Shown piece after piece: positions 1 to 8,496 of a stretch of 64,000 nucleotides of DNA; the first letter of the stretch is position 1, and each line of letters starts with the position of its first letter. Made by a program: the position numbers and the translations under genes. Below the pieces are notes generated by a model. It had not been told where the DNA came from. It searched no databases and was given only the letters and a program-made list of their open reading frames with translations. Source of the stretch: Unio delphinus (Eukaryota > Mollusca > Bivalvia > Unionida > Unionidae); assembly GCA_029339505.1 (NCBI GenBank), contig JAQISU010000114.1, positions 4,948,001-5,012,000 of the forward strand. The letters are read 5' to 3'.

Positions 1-334
1 CAATTACGGCAATCGCCACCGCGATAACTAAAACGTTATCATCGTATTCCCAGAAAAAACTCAGTGATTATACAGCTCGGTACCGGGTGGTATTTGACGC
101 GTACTCGAAATTATAAGAGTTGATCTCGCTGTCTATAGATAATTCGTTCATATCCGATGTTGAATTTTCCACGATGACTCAGTTGTATAACTCCGCGATG
201 TTGAAATTGGAAATTGAAGACAGCGTTAACAATAATGTCACTACAATTCAACGAATTGCAACTGCTTCAATGAATCGCGGAGAATACCACTCCGATACGA
301 ACAAGCATGATATCAATAACATCAACAAACCCTG
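1..334 (+). pseudogene. remnant of the element's membrane-segment protein gene
   Basis: This stretch aligns by eye with the 3' half of the gene at 41090-41734 (E2) and 4079-4633 (E1). The recognisable block around 150-230 encodes a version of the segment with F-S-x-M and S-A-M-x-K-L-E. The upstream part has lost its reading frame through indels, and the gene start is outside the window. In E2 the end of this gene overlaps the penton start in another frame; the same arrangement is seen here around 235-334. It is not expected to make a functional product. Confidence 0.6.
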
Positions 335-1575
335 AATTTAGTGTGAACTTCCCTTCTCCGATTCCAGTGCGTGAGATCGCGCTGGCATAATTACGAGTAT
401 ATCATAGCTGGCCTAATATCAGATCTGTTGCATTTGGCGGTCAGCAACCCAATAACACACTGGTGTTCTCGTATAAGAATAAACCCGATGGTACTCCAGA
501 GTGGGAAACTGTTTCGTTACCAACTGGGTCGTACCAAATTAAGCAAATCAATGCTGAAATTCAGCGTAGAATAAAATCAATCACGGGAAAAGAATCAAAA
601 ATAGCTATTAATCTTCATCAACCGACGCTCTCGTCGTCGATCGAAATAAGCACAGAGGGATACATTGTAGATATATATAACAGCTCGTTAAGAACAGTGT
701 TAGGATGGCCTGAAAAAACACCTGAAAAATCAGCCACCGACTTAACCACGGACGTACAATCATATCATGAAATCAATCCCAGTTATCGAGATAATTTATC
801 TGATATAAGAAAAGGAAAAATAGCTGATAGATTTATATTTACCAACAAAGACACATTGCAATGGGATTTTATCATTAAAAGAACAGCCGACTCATCTGTT
901 ACTATTTCATTTACGCTAACTGACATCCGTGATTATTTTAATGAAATTAAACAATTAAATGAAACAGAACTAGAACAACTACGGAAAACAAAATCGCAAA
1001 AACACGTTGAAATAATAAATCAACTCATATCTGACATGGAATGTATCTATGAACTAATTATTCAAACAATAATTAATGACAACAGCGACAGTAAACAACG
1101 ATTCCTAACCTATTACAATATCACAGAAGACAATCTGCGTAATTTCAAGTTTCCCAAATACAACGCTGATGAACTAGCAAGAATTGTTAAAACCGATATC
1201 AAGGCGCTACAAGTACAAGATTCAAGTATCCTCAAACATAATAATGACCCAGATGGTGGCGGTAGGCATATTGCCCCGCATAATGTGAATATTTCAACGG
1301 TGATTGCGCTCAATTTAACATGTGATGCAATTGAAGGAAGCTATCAAATTAATCTCGAGCAATCAAATCAAGCTCAGCAGGGATATATTCTTTATTCGTT
1401 TGCACCAACAGCTCCTCCAGGATTCCTAATTATTGAAAACCCAGTTAATCCTGTCTATGTGCGATGCCATAATAATTCGTTAACGAGAATTAATTTTAGA
1501 CTCACCGACCAGTCAAATAATTTGATTGATCTGCAGCATGAAGTGTTAGCGATTAGTCTGTTTGTGAGATCCTAA
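235..1575 (+). pseudogene. penton-like minor capsid protein gene, broken by two stop codons
   Basis: This is the homologue of the intact gene at 2643-4022 (459 aa). The candidate start ATG is at 235. A TGA at 271-273 and a TAA at 388-390 interrupt the frame; after 390 it stays open to 1575. The N-terminal block (including RTVLGWPE) and the C-terminal block (from ILKHNNDPDGGG to the end) match E1 and E2 closely. The central 170 or so residues between them are almost unrelated to the other two copies. Known role of the family: a single-jelly-roll vertex protein of the icosahedral capsid. That assignment is inference from gene order next to the other capsid genes and from the beta-rich C-terminal block. 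Confidence 0.7.
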
Positions 1576-1639
1576 GGACTCGATCAAATATTCGGTTAAA
1601 ATCATTTATTATTTTTTGTTAACCAGAACTGATAGTTTC

Positions 1640-1789
1640 AGCAGCAGAGAGGGTGAGTGACAACGACGTTGGCGTATATAAGGAAATCTTATTTTATCGA
1701 ATAGACGCCATTTTTTTTACTATTTGGTAGAAGCATCAGATTTCCGAATCGACGCTCGGAAAGTTGTAGGATTCACCCTCTCTGCTGCT
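1640..1789. repeat. E0 terminal segment bounded by inverted 16-mers
   Basis: The 16-mer AGCAGCAGAGAGGGTG occurs at 1640-1655, and its reverse complement closes the element at 1774-1789, so the last 150 bp form a mini-unit with its own inverted ends. After the internal copy comes GTGACAACGACGTTG, which is conserved at the same place in E1 and E2. The body between the two copies is unlike the bodies in E1 and E2. Just inside, at 1578-1603, is a relic of the end of the ATPase gene (CGATCAAATATTCGGTTAA). Confidence 0.85.
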
Positions 1790-2154
1790 AAAGGAATAAA
1801 ATGAACAAGACAGCTGATGTAGCAAATTGAAGCAATAAGTTTTATGATTTTATAAACGTATTCTCAAAGAATCTACATTTTGGTATCACGAATTGATAAA
1901 AATGTTCTAAAAGAAAACATCAAATCCTACTTAAAGACTCATTAAAACAATATACAGAATCCGATGGAGTGGGCAATATCATTACCTGACTAATTCACAT
2001 TGACTTTAATTACTACAGTCCAATTTTCACAATTGTTTCAATAAGAACTGTTGCTATATTTAGTCGTACACGAATTCATGTGTGAAGGGTATTAAGCTGT
2101 ACCAGATTTAGTACTTTGCATATTTTGAGGTTATTACACTTTTTTCAATTACAG
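1790..2154 (+). other. host intron, last intron of the disrupted four-TM gene copy
   Basis: Aligns by eye over most of its length with 62090-62440, the last intron of the intact gene; both have, for example, GAAGCAATA, TTTTGGTATCACGAATT and a polypyrimidine tract before AG. The acceptor AG is at 2153-2154. E0 is therefore inserted in this intron. No open reading frame of its own. Confidence 0.75.
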
Positions 2155-2447
2155 ATCCACTACAACCCCATACTCAGTACAATGTGCTTCCTCGTCGTTT
2201 TCCCAGATTTTGTCGTAGCCTGCATTCTGAACCAAGAGTTTGTCATGTATAGGCATTACCTTAGAGTCGCAGTCGACGTCAGGGTAACAATAGTTGATGT
2301 GATGACTGGCATCCTTAGTCTTGGATCAGCGATCTTTGCAGTTATGGGAATATGGAAGTCTGCCAGAACAGTAGTTCTCATTGCGAGATCTGGTGAATGT
2401 GATCCTGTCAACGCTCTTGGAAGTGTCCATCCCGTACACTAGGCACC
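2155..2447 (+). pseudogene. last exon (5' part) of a host four-TM gene, split by E1
   Basis: Homologous to exon 3 of the intact gene (62441-62806), with the same acceptor context and strongly conserved blocks such as GILSLGSAIFAVMGIWKSAR. It encodes the third and fourth hydrophobic segments. An in-frame TAG at 2440-2442 replaces the codon that is GAC in the intact copy, shortly before the PPxY region. The exon is then interrupted at 2448 by E1 and resumes at 18283 in the matching frame. It is a broken gene: it carries both the stop and the insertion. Confidence 0.85.
2443..2447. repeat. E1 target-site duplication, left copy (GCACC)
   Basis: GCACC directly abuts the first base of the element and is repeated perfectly at 18278-18282. 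Removing the element plus one GCACC joins the two host exon halves in frame with the intact paralogue, which confirms the boundaries. A 5-bp duplication fits Polinton-type integration (usually 5-6 bp). Confidence 0.95.
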
Positions 2448-2612
2448 AGCAGCAGAGAGGGTGAACAGACCACGTTTTCAATCAAAAATAAGGCTTCCAG
2501 ATCACGTTTTCAAGCAAAATATGGCTTAGAGACCACGTTTTTGAACAAAAAATAAGGCTTCCAACAAAATCTCATTTAACCCAAAAAAAAAATCTCCATT
2601 TTGCAAAAACGG
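2448..2612. repeat. E1 left terminal inverted repeat
   Basis: Matches the reverse complement of 18112-18277 with a few mismatches and indels. Inside are three tandem units of about 32 bp, each containing (GA)CCACGTTTT or GATCACGTTTT and ending in GGCTT. The left repeat passes straight into the 3' end of the penton gene. Unlike the right end, it has no second, internal copy of the terminal 16-mer. Confidence 0.92.
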
Positions 2613-2642
2613 GTCAATAATTTTTTTGCGATGAAAATTCTT

Positions 2643-4022
2643 TTAGGACTTCACAAACAGACTAATTTGTAACACCTCCTCTTGTAAATCAATCAGATTA
2701 TTTGACTGGTCTGTGAGTTTGAAATTAATTCTGGTTAGCGAATCATTATGGCATCGCATATAGACAGGATTAACCGGAGACTCAATTATTAAAAATCCTG
2801 GAGGGGCTATTGGTGCAAATGAATATAGAATATATCCCTGCTGAGCTTGATTTGATTGCTCGAGATTTATTTGATAGCTGCCTTCGATAACGCCACACAC
2901 TAAATTCAGAGCTATCACCGAGGATATATTCACGTTGAACGGAGCGATATGTCTGCCGCCACCGTCTGGGTCATTATTATGTTTGAGGATAGTTGGTTGT
3001 GGTGCTGTTTTCTTCCATGCATCATGAATTATTTTAAATTCAATATCAATGACGTAGTTAAGAATTTTTTTTATTTTTGGTACGTTATATCCTGGTAGTT
3101 TAAATGTTGGAATATCTTCAATGCGGATATTATAGTCTGTTGCAAATCTTATTCTCGATGTGTGGTTTTTATCATCGAGTATAACTTGAATAATTCGTAA
3201 ATTAAATTTTTCCATATCGTCGATGATTTTATTGCATGTTTCCACGACGCTGATAAATTCATCTCGGGTGAGAGAGCCGGATTTAAGAGATATTAACAAC
3301 AGTAAAAAATCATGATACATCGCTGTGAAATTTTCAACGATTTCAGGTTTGTTAACAAAATAATATCCCTGCAATGGTCCACCCTCCGCCCTATGTTCGT
3401 ATCCTAACCCAAAAACCTCTATTGGTACACTGAACTCTTTATAATTTTGTATTGGATTATCAGGTTTTATCAAGTCGGTAATATAATCAGATTTTTTAGG
3501 TTCGGGTATATCAACGGTTTTTCCCCCGGGTGGTAATTCAGGCCATCCTAGTACGGTTCTAATAGAACTCTGATAGATATCTACGAGGTATCCTTCTGTG
3601 CTTATTTCAATGGCAGACGATAGCGTCGGCTCATGAACCGTTATATCGATTTTTGATTCTTTTCCAGTTATCGATTTTATTCTACGCGCGAATTCATTAT
3701 TGATTTGTTCAATTTGATATGACCCTGTTGGTATTGAAACGACGATCCAGTCTGGAGTCCCGTCTTCACGATTTTTCCACGCGAACACCAAGGAATTATT
3801 TGGTTGTTGACCACCAAATGCTACAGATCTGATATTAGGCCAACTGTGATACACTCGTAGTTTTGCTAGCGCTATCTCCTTCACGGGGACTGGGCTAGGA
3901 AAATTTACACTAAACTCGGGTTTCGTAGATGTTATTGATGTCATACTTGTTTGTACTGGGTTCGTGTTCTCCACTATTCGTTGAAGTAATTTCATCGGTG
4001 TTGTCATAGTTGTTATACTCAT
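2643..4022 (-). CDS. penton-like minor capsid protein (E1, intact, 459 aa)
   Basis: The only unbroken penton-like gene of the three. Three zones are visible. The N-terminal block (about residues 35-165, with VKEIALAKLRVYHSWPNIR) and the C-terminal block (about 340-459, with ILKHNNDPDGGGRHIAPFNV and ending ISLFVKS) are nearly invariant between elements. The middle (about 165-340) varies strongly. The C-terminal block is beta-rich without charged helices, compatible with a jelly roll. Known family role: pentameric vertex protein of the capsid; the assignment rests on position and on comparison of the three copies. The start at 4022 lies in one arm of a 160-bp tandem duplication, so it no longer overlaps the upstream gene as it does in E2. 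Confidence 0.72.
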   Translation of the reverse strand: MSITTMTTPMKLLQRIVENTNPVQTSMTSITSTKPEFSVNFPSPVPVKEIALAKLRVYHSWPNIRSVAFGGQQPNNSLVFAWKNREDGTPDWIVVSIPTGSYQIEQINNEFARRIKSITGKESKIDITVHEPTLSSAIEISTEGYLVDIYQSSIRTVLGWPELPPGGKTVDIPEPKKSDYITDLIKPDNPIQNYKEFSVPIEVFGLGYEHRAEGGPLQGYYFVNKPEIVENFTAMYHDFLLLLISLKSGSLTRDEFISVVETCNKIIDDMEKFNLRIIQVILDDKNHTSRIRFATDYNIRIEDIPTFKLPGYNVPKIKKILNYVIDIEFKIIHDAWKKTAPQPTILKHNNDPDGGGRHIAPFNVNISSVIALNLVCGVIEGSYQINLEQSNQAQQGYILYSFAPIAPPGFLIIESPVNPVYMRCHNDSLTRINFKLTDQSNNLIDLQEEVLQISLFVKS

Positions 4023-4260
4023 GCTGTCGCTCTAATTTTGACATCGTGGAATCAAAAATACTGACCATCACTGAGAACTCAGTATCCGATATCGTTGATA
4101 TCGTTGATGTTATTGAGATCATTCTGGTTTTTGGGTTCGTGTTTTCTAATTCCATCGGTGTTGTCATTATTATTATACTGTTGTTGTCGCTCTAATTTTG
4201 ATATCGCGGAATCAAAAATACTGAGCATCGCTGAGAACTCACTATCTGATATATTTGTAT
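3951..4260. repeat. 160-bp tandem duplication across a gene junction in E1
   Basis: Two copies with a 160-bp offset: for example TCTAATTTTG at 4031-4040 and 4191-4200, and ATCGGTGTTGTCAT around 3994-4007 and 4154-4167. E2 has the sequence only once, and there it encodes both the end of the membrane-segment protein and the start of the penton in different frames. In E1 the copy at 4111-4260 encodes the membrane-segment protein and the copy at 3951-4100 encodes the penton start. Because 160 is not a multiple of three, the frames are separated. Confidence 0.85.
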
Positions 4261-4633
4261 TATCGAGTGACGACGATATCATCGAGGATAATTGCGAGTA
4301 CGCGGTTGATACAATATGAAATTGAATTAAGTAATCTTGCAGTTTACTCTGGCTGCATGATGATGTCTTTTTTGTTATCCCGGTTGATATACCCGCGATT
4401 GTAGCCACCGCAGAAATGCAAATTGGAACTACGACCGGCGCAATCATTGTAACAGATGCTAGTATTATTCCGGCACCAGCGAGAACGCTTGACACCGAGT
4501 ACATAGTAATATCAATCGCGGTGATTCTTCGTCGGTTTTTTTTTATTTGTATTTGATACTCCTCGGCGAGGGTTTTGAGTCTAGTTTGAAATTCTCTGAC
4601 CTGATAATAGCGACACTGCGTTGATGAAATCAT
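4079..4633 (-). CDS. protein with coiled-coil and hydrophobic segments (E1, 184 aa)
   Basis: Function not recognised. The N-terminus (about 5-45) is charged and helical, with YYQVREFQTRLKTLAEEY. It is followed by two adjacent glycine/alanine-rich hydrophobic stretches (about 46-90, containing AGAGIILASVTMIAPVVVPI), like a membrane hairpin. The C-terminal part is polar and helical, ending in an Asn/Asp-rich tail. It lies between the fibre-like gene and the penton and is conserved in E2 (214 aa) and as a relic in E0, so it is probably a virion or membrane-active component; this is inference. The upstream region 4634-4690 holds a GCTAGC palindrome and an AT-rich stretch immediately before the ATG. 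The C-terminus differs from E2 because of the tandem duplication. Confidence 0.55.
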   Translation of the reverse strand: MISSTQCRYYQVREFQTRLKTLAEEYQIQIKKNRRRITAIDITMYSVSSVLAGAGIILASVTMIAPVVVPICISAVATIAGISTGITKKTSSCSQSKLQDYLIQFHIVSTAYSQLSSMISSSLDNTNISDSEFSAMLSIFDSAISKLERQQQYNNNDNTDGIRKHEPKNQNDLNNINDINDIGY

Positions 4634-4692
4634 TTTTATTTTAAATCCGCTAGCATTTTCAATTGTGAAATCTAAAGGATTTTCCTTTCAAT

Positions 4693-6051
4693 TTAGTTAT
4701 TTACTTCGCATACGAATTCTAAGCACCAGGATATTTTTGATCTAATCGTACTATCAACCGCGACAATCTCAAATTCTTCTTCACCCCGGATAATTACTGT
4801 TGCGGTGCCACCAAAGTAGGTTTTACCGCTTACGATGATATCAAATTGCTTGTTAGAGATTAACGTCATCCTGTAGATACCATGAGGCCACCTCTCGATA
4901 TTGACTTTCAATTTAGCATTAGATTCTTTTACCCAATCAAAGGTCCCATGCTTTACCCTTTCAGAGGTTTCTTTTAGTTTAAGAATATCGTCGTAAACGT
5001 CGAGATAGGTTTTATTGATTTCGGTATATTTCATCATCGTTTCATTGCTGCGTTTAAAAAATGAAATCAAAAGGAGGTCTATTTCCATATCTTTTTGTAT
5101 GCCATAATGCCCGCTGAGTTGAGAATATGTCGTCGTGATATTGTAATTTTCAGAGCCCTCAAAGAAATTTTTAGCCATTTCGCTGATGCGGTTTTGTTCG
5201 TCAATAGCTTTTTTAACTTCAGCGAGAGTCGGGCCTGTCAACGATGTGGTTTCAGAAACAGGTGTTCTCCCTAAAAATTTATCAACGATGGTATTAAGTG
5301 TTGTTTGTCTCACCATAAACATATTAATATCTTTGAGAGTCATTGTAGATGTAACCGGGACACCAAAGAAATTATTAGCGACGTAGGTATTATGAGTATG
5401 CTTGCCGATAAACTCGTTGATTTCAGCGAGAGTCATGCCAGCCACAAGCGGGGTTCCAAAAAACTTAACAACGACGTCGTTAGTGGGTTTTTGCACTCTT
5501 TCAAGATTTTCTATTAGTTTAGAAATATCATTGTAAATATCAAGATAATTTGCCTTGATTTCATTTTCATTCATCATCCTCTCCGCTTCCTTGTTAAAAA
5601 AGAATAGCGATAGAAAGTTTTTGATTTCAGCGAGAGTCATGCCAACCACAAGCGGGGTTCCAAAGAATTTATGAATGACATTTTTGCGAAAATTATTATA
5701 ACCTCGTATATGATCATCCAGCTCACGGCCGCGGGTGGCAATCATGCTGTCTTGGGCGGCAATTGCGTCGGCGATCGTAGACACAAGTGCGCCTGGTTTA
5801 AGTCGTCCGCTGCTGGAATACAGCGCAATAGAGTTTTCAGCGGCGTTTTGTTGTTTAACCAACGACACATTACTGCTTTTTAATTTACCCTGACGATCTT
5901 GAAATACAACTATTTCATTGGGATCAACATCTGTTAAATTTAACGTCTCAGCGATTTCATCTTCGATTAGTTTTTTTATATCCTTGTTAGAATCACCGGT
6001 TGCAACGCCATCGGGTTCAGGTTTCAGAGGTCTTCCCCAGATATCAATCAT
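4693..6051 (-). CDS. repeat-bearing fibre-like protein (E1, 452 aa)
   Basis: The N-terminal 60 residues (MIDIWGRPLKP and a segment with VFQDRQGKLKSS) are conserved with E2. The middle holds four diverged repeats built on FFGTPLVxGMTLAEI (about residues 125-145, 200-220, 225-245, 255-285), separated by helical stretches with NEN-Y-DIYNDI type motifs. The last 70 residues form a beta-rich end domain. An anchored N-terminus, repeated shaft and C-terminal beta head resemble the architecture of viral fibres and spikes, but I do not recognise the family. It sits between protease and membrane-segment genes in both elements. E2 has only about two repeats, so length differs by roughly 140 residues. 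Confidence 0.5.
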   Translation of the reverse strand: MIDIWGRPLKPEPDGVATGDSNKDIKKLIEDEIAETLNLTDVDPNEIVVFQDRQGKLKSSNVSLVKQQNAAENSIALYSSSGRLKPGALVSTIADAIAAQDSMIATRGRELDDHIRGYNNFRKNVIHKFFGTPLVVGMTLAEIKNFLSLFFFNKEAERMMNENEIKANYLDIYNDISKLIENLERVQKPTNDVVVKFFGTPLVAGMTLAEINEFIGKHTHNTYVANNFFGVPVTSTMTLKDINMFMVRQTTLNTIVDKFLGRTPVSETTSLTGPTLAEVKKAIDEQNRISEMAKNFFEGSENYNITTTYSQLSGHYGIQKDMEIDLLLISFFKRSNETMMKYTEINKTYLDVYDDILKLKETSERVKHGTFDWVKESNAKLKVNIERWPHGIYRMTLISNKQFDIIVSGKTYFGGTATVIIRGEEEFEIVAVDSTIRSKISWCLEFVCEVNN

Positions 6052-6082
6052 ATTATTGTAAAACTCTCTCTCTCTCTAAAAT

Positions 6083-6439
6083 CTATGATTTTTGCCAGCG
6101 ATTGCTGGTGTATTCATTTACGACAACATGTGGTGGTTTCCCCCTAGGGTTACCCAAGGAGTTAGAAATAGCATCAAGAACATTTAATACTTCGCTGCCG
6201 CATATTGGTGGATCATTCATTTGTTGTGTTGGTAGCGTAGAATACCAAGTCTTCATTGGAAAAGTTTTTATATAACGCATGAATTCCTTCGGCGGTGCTA
6301 ATCCATATGAATCAAAATAGACAATCCCACGTGGATCAATAGCGTATGCAACCCAGTGAGTACCAGGTCCGGTGCTGTTATCGAGGTTAATGATACCGGT
6401 TTTAACGCTGTTGGGTTGTGTCGGTAATTGATCTTTCAT
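6083..6439 (-). CDS. adenain-like cysteine protease (E1; N-terminal extension frameshifted)
   Basis: Motifs of the adenovirus-type maturation protease are visible: GTHWVAYA (catalytic His), YFDSYG (Asp), LPTQQ (oxyanion Gln) and PPICGSEVL (nucleophile Cys). The expected role is cleavage of capsid and core precursors during virion maturation. Both the E2 copy and the sequence here start at a conserved MSNFDL (ATG at 6504-6506). In E1 that extension is out of frame with the body because of a seven-T run at 6456-6462, leaving the internal Met at 6439 as the first usable start. The missing 22 or so residues precede the catalytic region. Confidence in the family is high; whether this copy is functional is uncertain. 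Confidence 0.82.
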   Translation of the reverse strand: MKDQLPTQPNSVKTGIINLDNSTGPGTHWVAYAIDPRGIVYFDSYGLAPPKEFMRYIKTFPMKTWYSTLPTQQMNDPPICGSEVLNVLDAISNSLGNPRGKPPHVVVNEYTSNRWQKS

Positions 6440-6511
6440 AAAAACACCTCTGAAGTTTTTTTATGGCGAGTTTTTTAGCAGCATCAATTAAATCAAAATT
6501 GGACATAGGCA

Positions 6512-6973
6512 CTAGTAAACCGGTCCTAGTCTTAGACCTTTTCCGCTGTACCACGAATACGGAGTTCCTGGTAGTCTTAGACCCTTTCCACTTTTTTTAT
6601 AACCCTTCCCAGTTGCTTTCTTTAGTGCCATTCCTGCCGCGGTACCAACAGCCCCTAACGCTGCCGCTTTAGCCACCGCTGGGGCCGCTGCGGCAATCAA
6701 CGCTGGAATCGCAGCTAGCAACGGGAATATACCGCCTGTTTTTTCCATGTTTTTGATAGCAGCCGCAGAAATAGTAATCTGGACACCCTTTTTTGCTACA
6801 AGTGCATCATTGAAATGTTTTACTTGACGAGTTGTCAGCGATAATTTATTCGCCCCGCCAGTCATTTGATTGGGTTTTAGCGTAATTGTGGTTCCACATT
6901 GCTTAGCTGATTTGGATTGTAATTTTTTTAATTGACCAGGTGTCAAAGACACATTGATATGACTATACGACAT
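6512..6973 (-). CDS. small pX-like core/minor virion protein (E1, 153 aa)
   Basis: The N-terminal domain (1-85) is lysine- and glutamine-rich, with LTPGQLKKL and LTTRQVKHFNDA. Then comes GGIFPLLAAIPALIAAAAPAV (about 92-112), an Ala/Pro/Ile-rich hydrophobic segment of the kind seen in adenovirus core peptide X and in Polinton minor virion proteins. The tail is basic. MTGG at about residues 38-41 fits the adenain cleavage consensus and is kept in E2. The C-terminus carries a short duplication of GKGLRL not seen in E2. The assignment as virion protein is by composition and by position between major capsid protein and protease. Confidence 0.6.
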   Translation of the reverse strand: MSYSHINVSLTPGQLKKLQSKSAKQCGTTITLKPNQMTGGANKLSLTTRQVKHFNDALVAKKGVQITISAAAIKNMEKTGGIFPLLAAIPALIAAAAPAVAKAAALGAVGTAAGMALKKATGKGYKKSGKGLRLPGTPYSWYSGKGLRLGPVY

Positions 6974-7011
6974 TATACAAAATAGATTGATCTAATTGCT
7001 ATAAAGTTCAA

Positions 7012-8412
7012 TCAAAGATTTTCCACTGGCGCATCTACCACTCTCATTCTTCCTCCAACACCTTCAAGTAGCATTGATTTGTCGCTGAGAATGACAGCAA
7101 TCGCTCTATAATTAGCAATAGCATCAGGATTGGTTACATCAGCTCTAAAATGTATATCAACGACAGACGGTCTTGTTAAATCGAGATGTTCCAGCGAAAA
7201 GTAATAGATCGGATACAGATTCTTAAAGTCGTATTGTGATATTTGCAGACCAGTATCGACATTTTGATCGCGTGCCATGAGCGACAACAATCTATGATGC
7301 ACGCGTGCAATATGATTTTGACCGTAATCAAGTTGCACATCTTCGGATGGTTCCTGCTGGCCGTTTATTCTCAGTGAGACGTCTTTAACACCTAATGGAT
7401 CAAATATCATATGACTGAAACGTTGATCGCCAACTCGTGTGTTATCCTGTAGCGCTACAAATATATGACGTGGAGCAGCAACACCTTGTTTTGATGCTAG
7501 GTTCCAAGTGAATAACCCGTTGAGACTTGATTGCTTAACATCTGTACTCACGGTTAACCAACTTAGTAATGATTTTCCTCCTTGGTCCATAAATGATAGT
7601 AATCGTCCTTCAGCGGTGATTGATGGAGTCAACACTGGCATCCACAATGATATTTTTGTTAAAATAACTTTACCGGCATCAGCATTGGGATTTGCATTGT
7701 CTGCTGGAATCCTCCAAATTGCGTCATTATCATCACCCTTTCGTACAAGCGCTACTGTATGCTTCGCCCCGTAGATAACTTTTCGGACGTTTCTACAGAA
7801 TCCAAATATGTGATGCAGTGGAATCGCGCATGAAAATGATTTACGAGCCCCTTGCAACATTGAAATACGTGTTGCGGCTCCTAGATTGAAATTAACGTCT
7901 TTGCTTATAATCATATCTTCGGCATCAATATTAGCAGTGCCAGCATTATTCTTTGGTCGTCTTACAACAAACTGAATTCCTCCAGCGGTATTTTTAACAT
8001 CTTTTGCAAACATCATAGAAGGTCCCGCCGATCTTGTATAATCATCAGAATATCTCGCTAACCCGATTATTGTTGTAGCCACATCAACATCGCGATCTAT
8101 AGACTCGATTTCTTTTCCATCAATGAGATATCTTGCACTCTCAAATAACGCCATAATACCATTATTGACAAAACCGACTTGAGTACCAGCTGGATACGGT
8201 GCTCCAGCAGCTGTTACAAGTTCTCCTTCTACTTCGATAAACGCTTCAGCGGGTAGAAAGTAATTACTGGTATCATGAACTTGAAGTTCAATTCGCGATC
8301 GACTATTTGAGTCTATTGCATGATAGGCGTAATATTGATAATCGCGTACAGAATCATCCTTGCCAACTGGGGCGTCTATATCAAACGCCGGATCATGTGA
8401 CTTTTTGAACAT
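7012..8412 (-). CDS. major capsid protein, hexon-like double jelly roll (E1, 466 aa)
   Basis: Long, beta-rich, with no transmembrane segment, and the most conserved gene between E1 and E2 (472 aa). It begins MFKKSHDPAFDIDAPVGKDD and continues with a segment YQYYAYHAIDSNSRSRIEL. The start of the second half contains HHIFGFCRNVRK, and the C-terminus SMLLEGVGGRMRVVDAP. Size, position between the two minor capsid genes and conservation fit the double-jelly-roll major capsid protein of Polintons and adintoviruses, which forms the trimeric capsomers. The fold is inferred, not shown by a motif. A conserved AAATCGTAAACGATTT palindrome lies 31 bp upstream of the start codon. No frame damage. Confidence 0.82.
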   Translation of the reverse strand: MFKKSHDPAFDIDAPVGKDDSVRDYQYYAYHAIDSNSRSRIELQVHDTSNYFLPAEAFIEVEGELVTAAGAPYPAGTQVGFVNNGIMALFESARYLIDGKEIESIDRDVDVATTIIGLARYSDDYTRSAGPSMMFAKDVKNTAGGIQFVVRRPKNNAGTANIDAEDMIISKDVNFNLGAATRISMLQGARKSFSCAIPLHHIFGFCRNVRKVIYGAKHTVALVRKGDDNDAIWRIPADNANPNADAGKVILTKISLWMPVLTPSITAEGRLLSFMDQGGKSLLSWLTVSTDVKQSSLNGLFTWNLASKQGVAAPRHIFVALQDNTRVGDQRFSHMIFDPLGVKDVSLRINGQQEPSEDVQLDYGQNHIARVHHRLLSLMARDQNVDTGLQISQYDFKNLYPIYYFSLEHLDLTRPSVVDIHFRADVTNPDAIANYRAIAVILSDKSMLLEGVGGRMRVVDAPVENL

Positions 8413-8480
8413 TTTATTCTATTTATCAGAGTCTAAATCGTGAAATCGTAAACGATTTTCATCGTGAAAAACGCTAGCGT
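8413..8480 (-). promoter_or_regulatory. conserved upstream region of the major capsid gene
   Basis: Reading toward the gene, the sequence has GCTAGC (8473-8478), a near-perfect palindrome AAATCGTTTACGATTT (8443-8458) and AGACTCTGATAAATAGAATAAA immediately before the ATG in pieces conserved with E2 (palindrome at 37736-37751, same spacing to the ATG). Conservation of non-coding sequence between the copies suggests a late promoter or 5' leader; the role is inferred. Confidence 0.5.
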
Positions 8481-8496
8481 GAAAATCCGTAGGATT

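Larger units (their letters stand above)
1..1789. mobile_element. E0: partial Polinton/adintovirus-like element, penton end only
   Basis: The right end of an integrated element whose remainder lies outside the window. It holds the decayed membrane-segment gene, the penton-like gene and the element terminus, in the same order as the penton end of E2. The last 16 bases (1774-1789, CACCCTCTCTGCTGCT) equal the termini of E1 and E2. Host intron sequence homologous to 62090-62440 starts at 1790, which fixes the boundary. The predicted target-site duplication is AAAGG (1790-1794), but the other side cannot be seen. It carries several nonsense and indel changes and looks like an older copy than E1 or E2. 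Confidence 0.85.
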
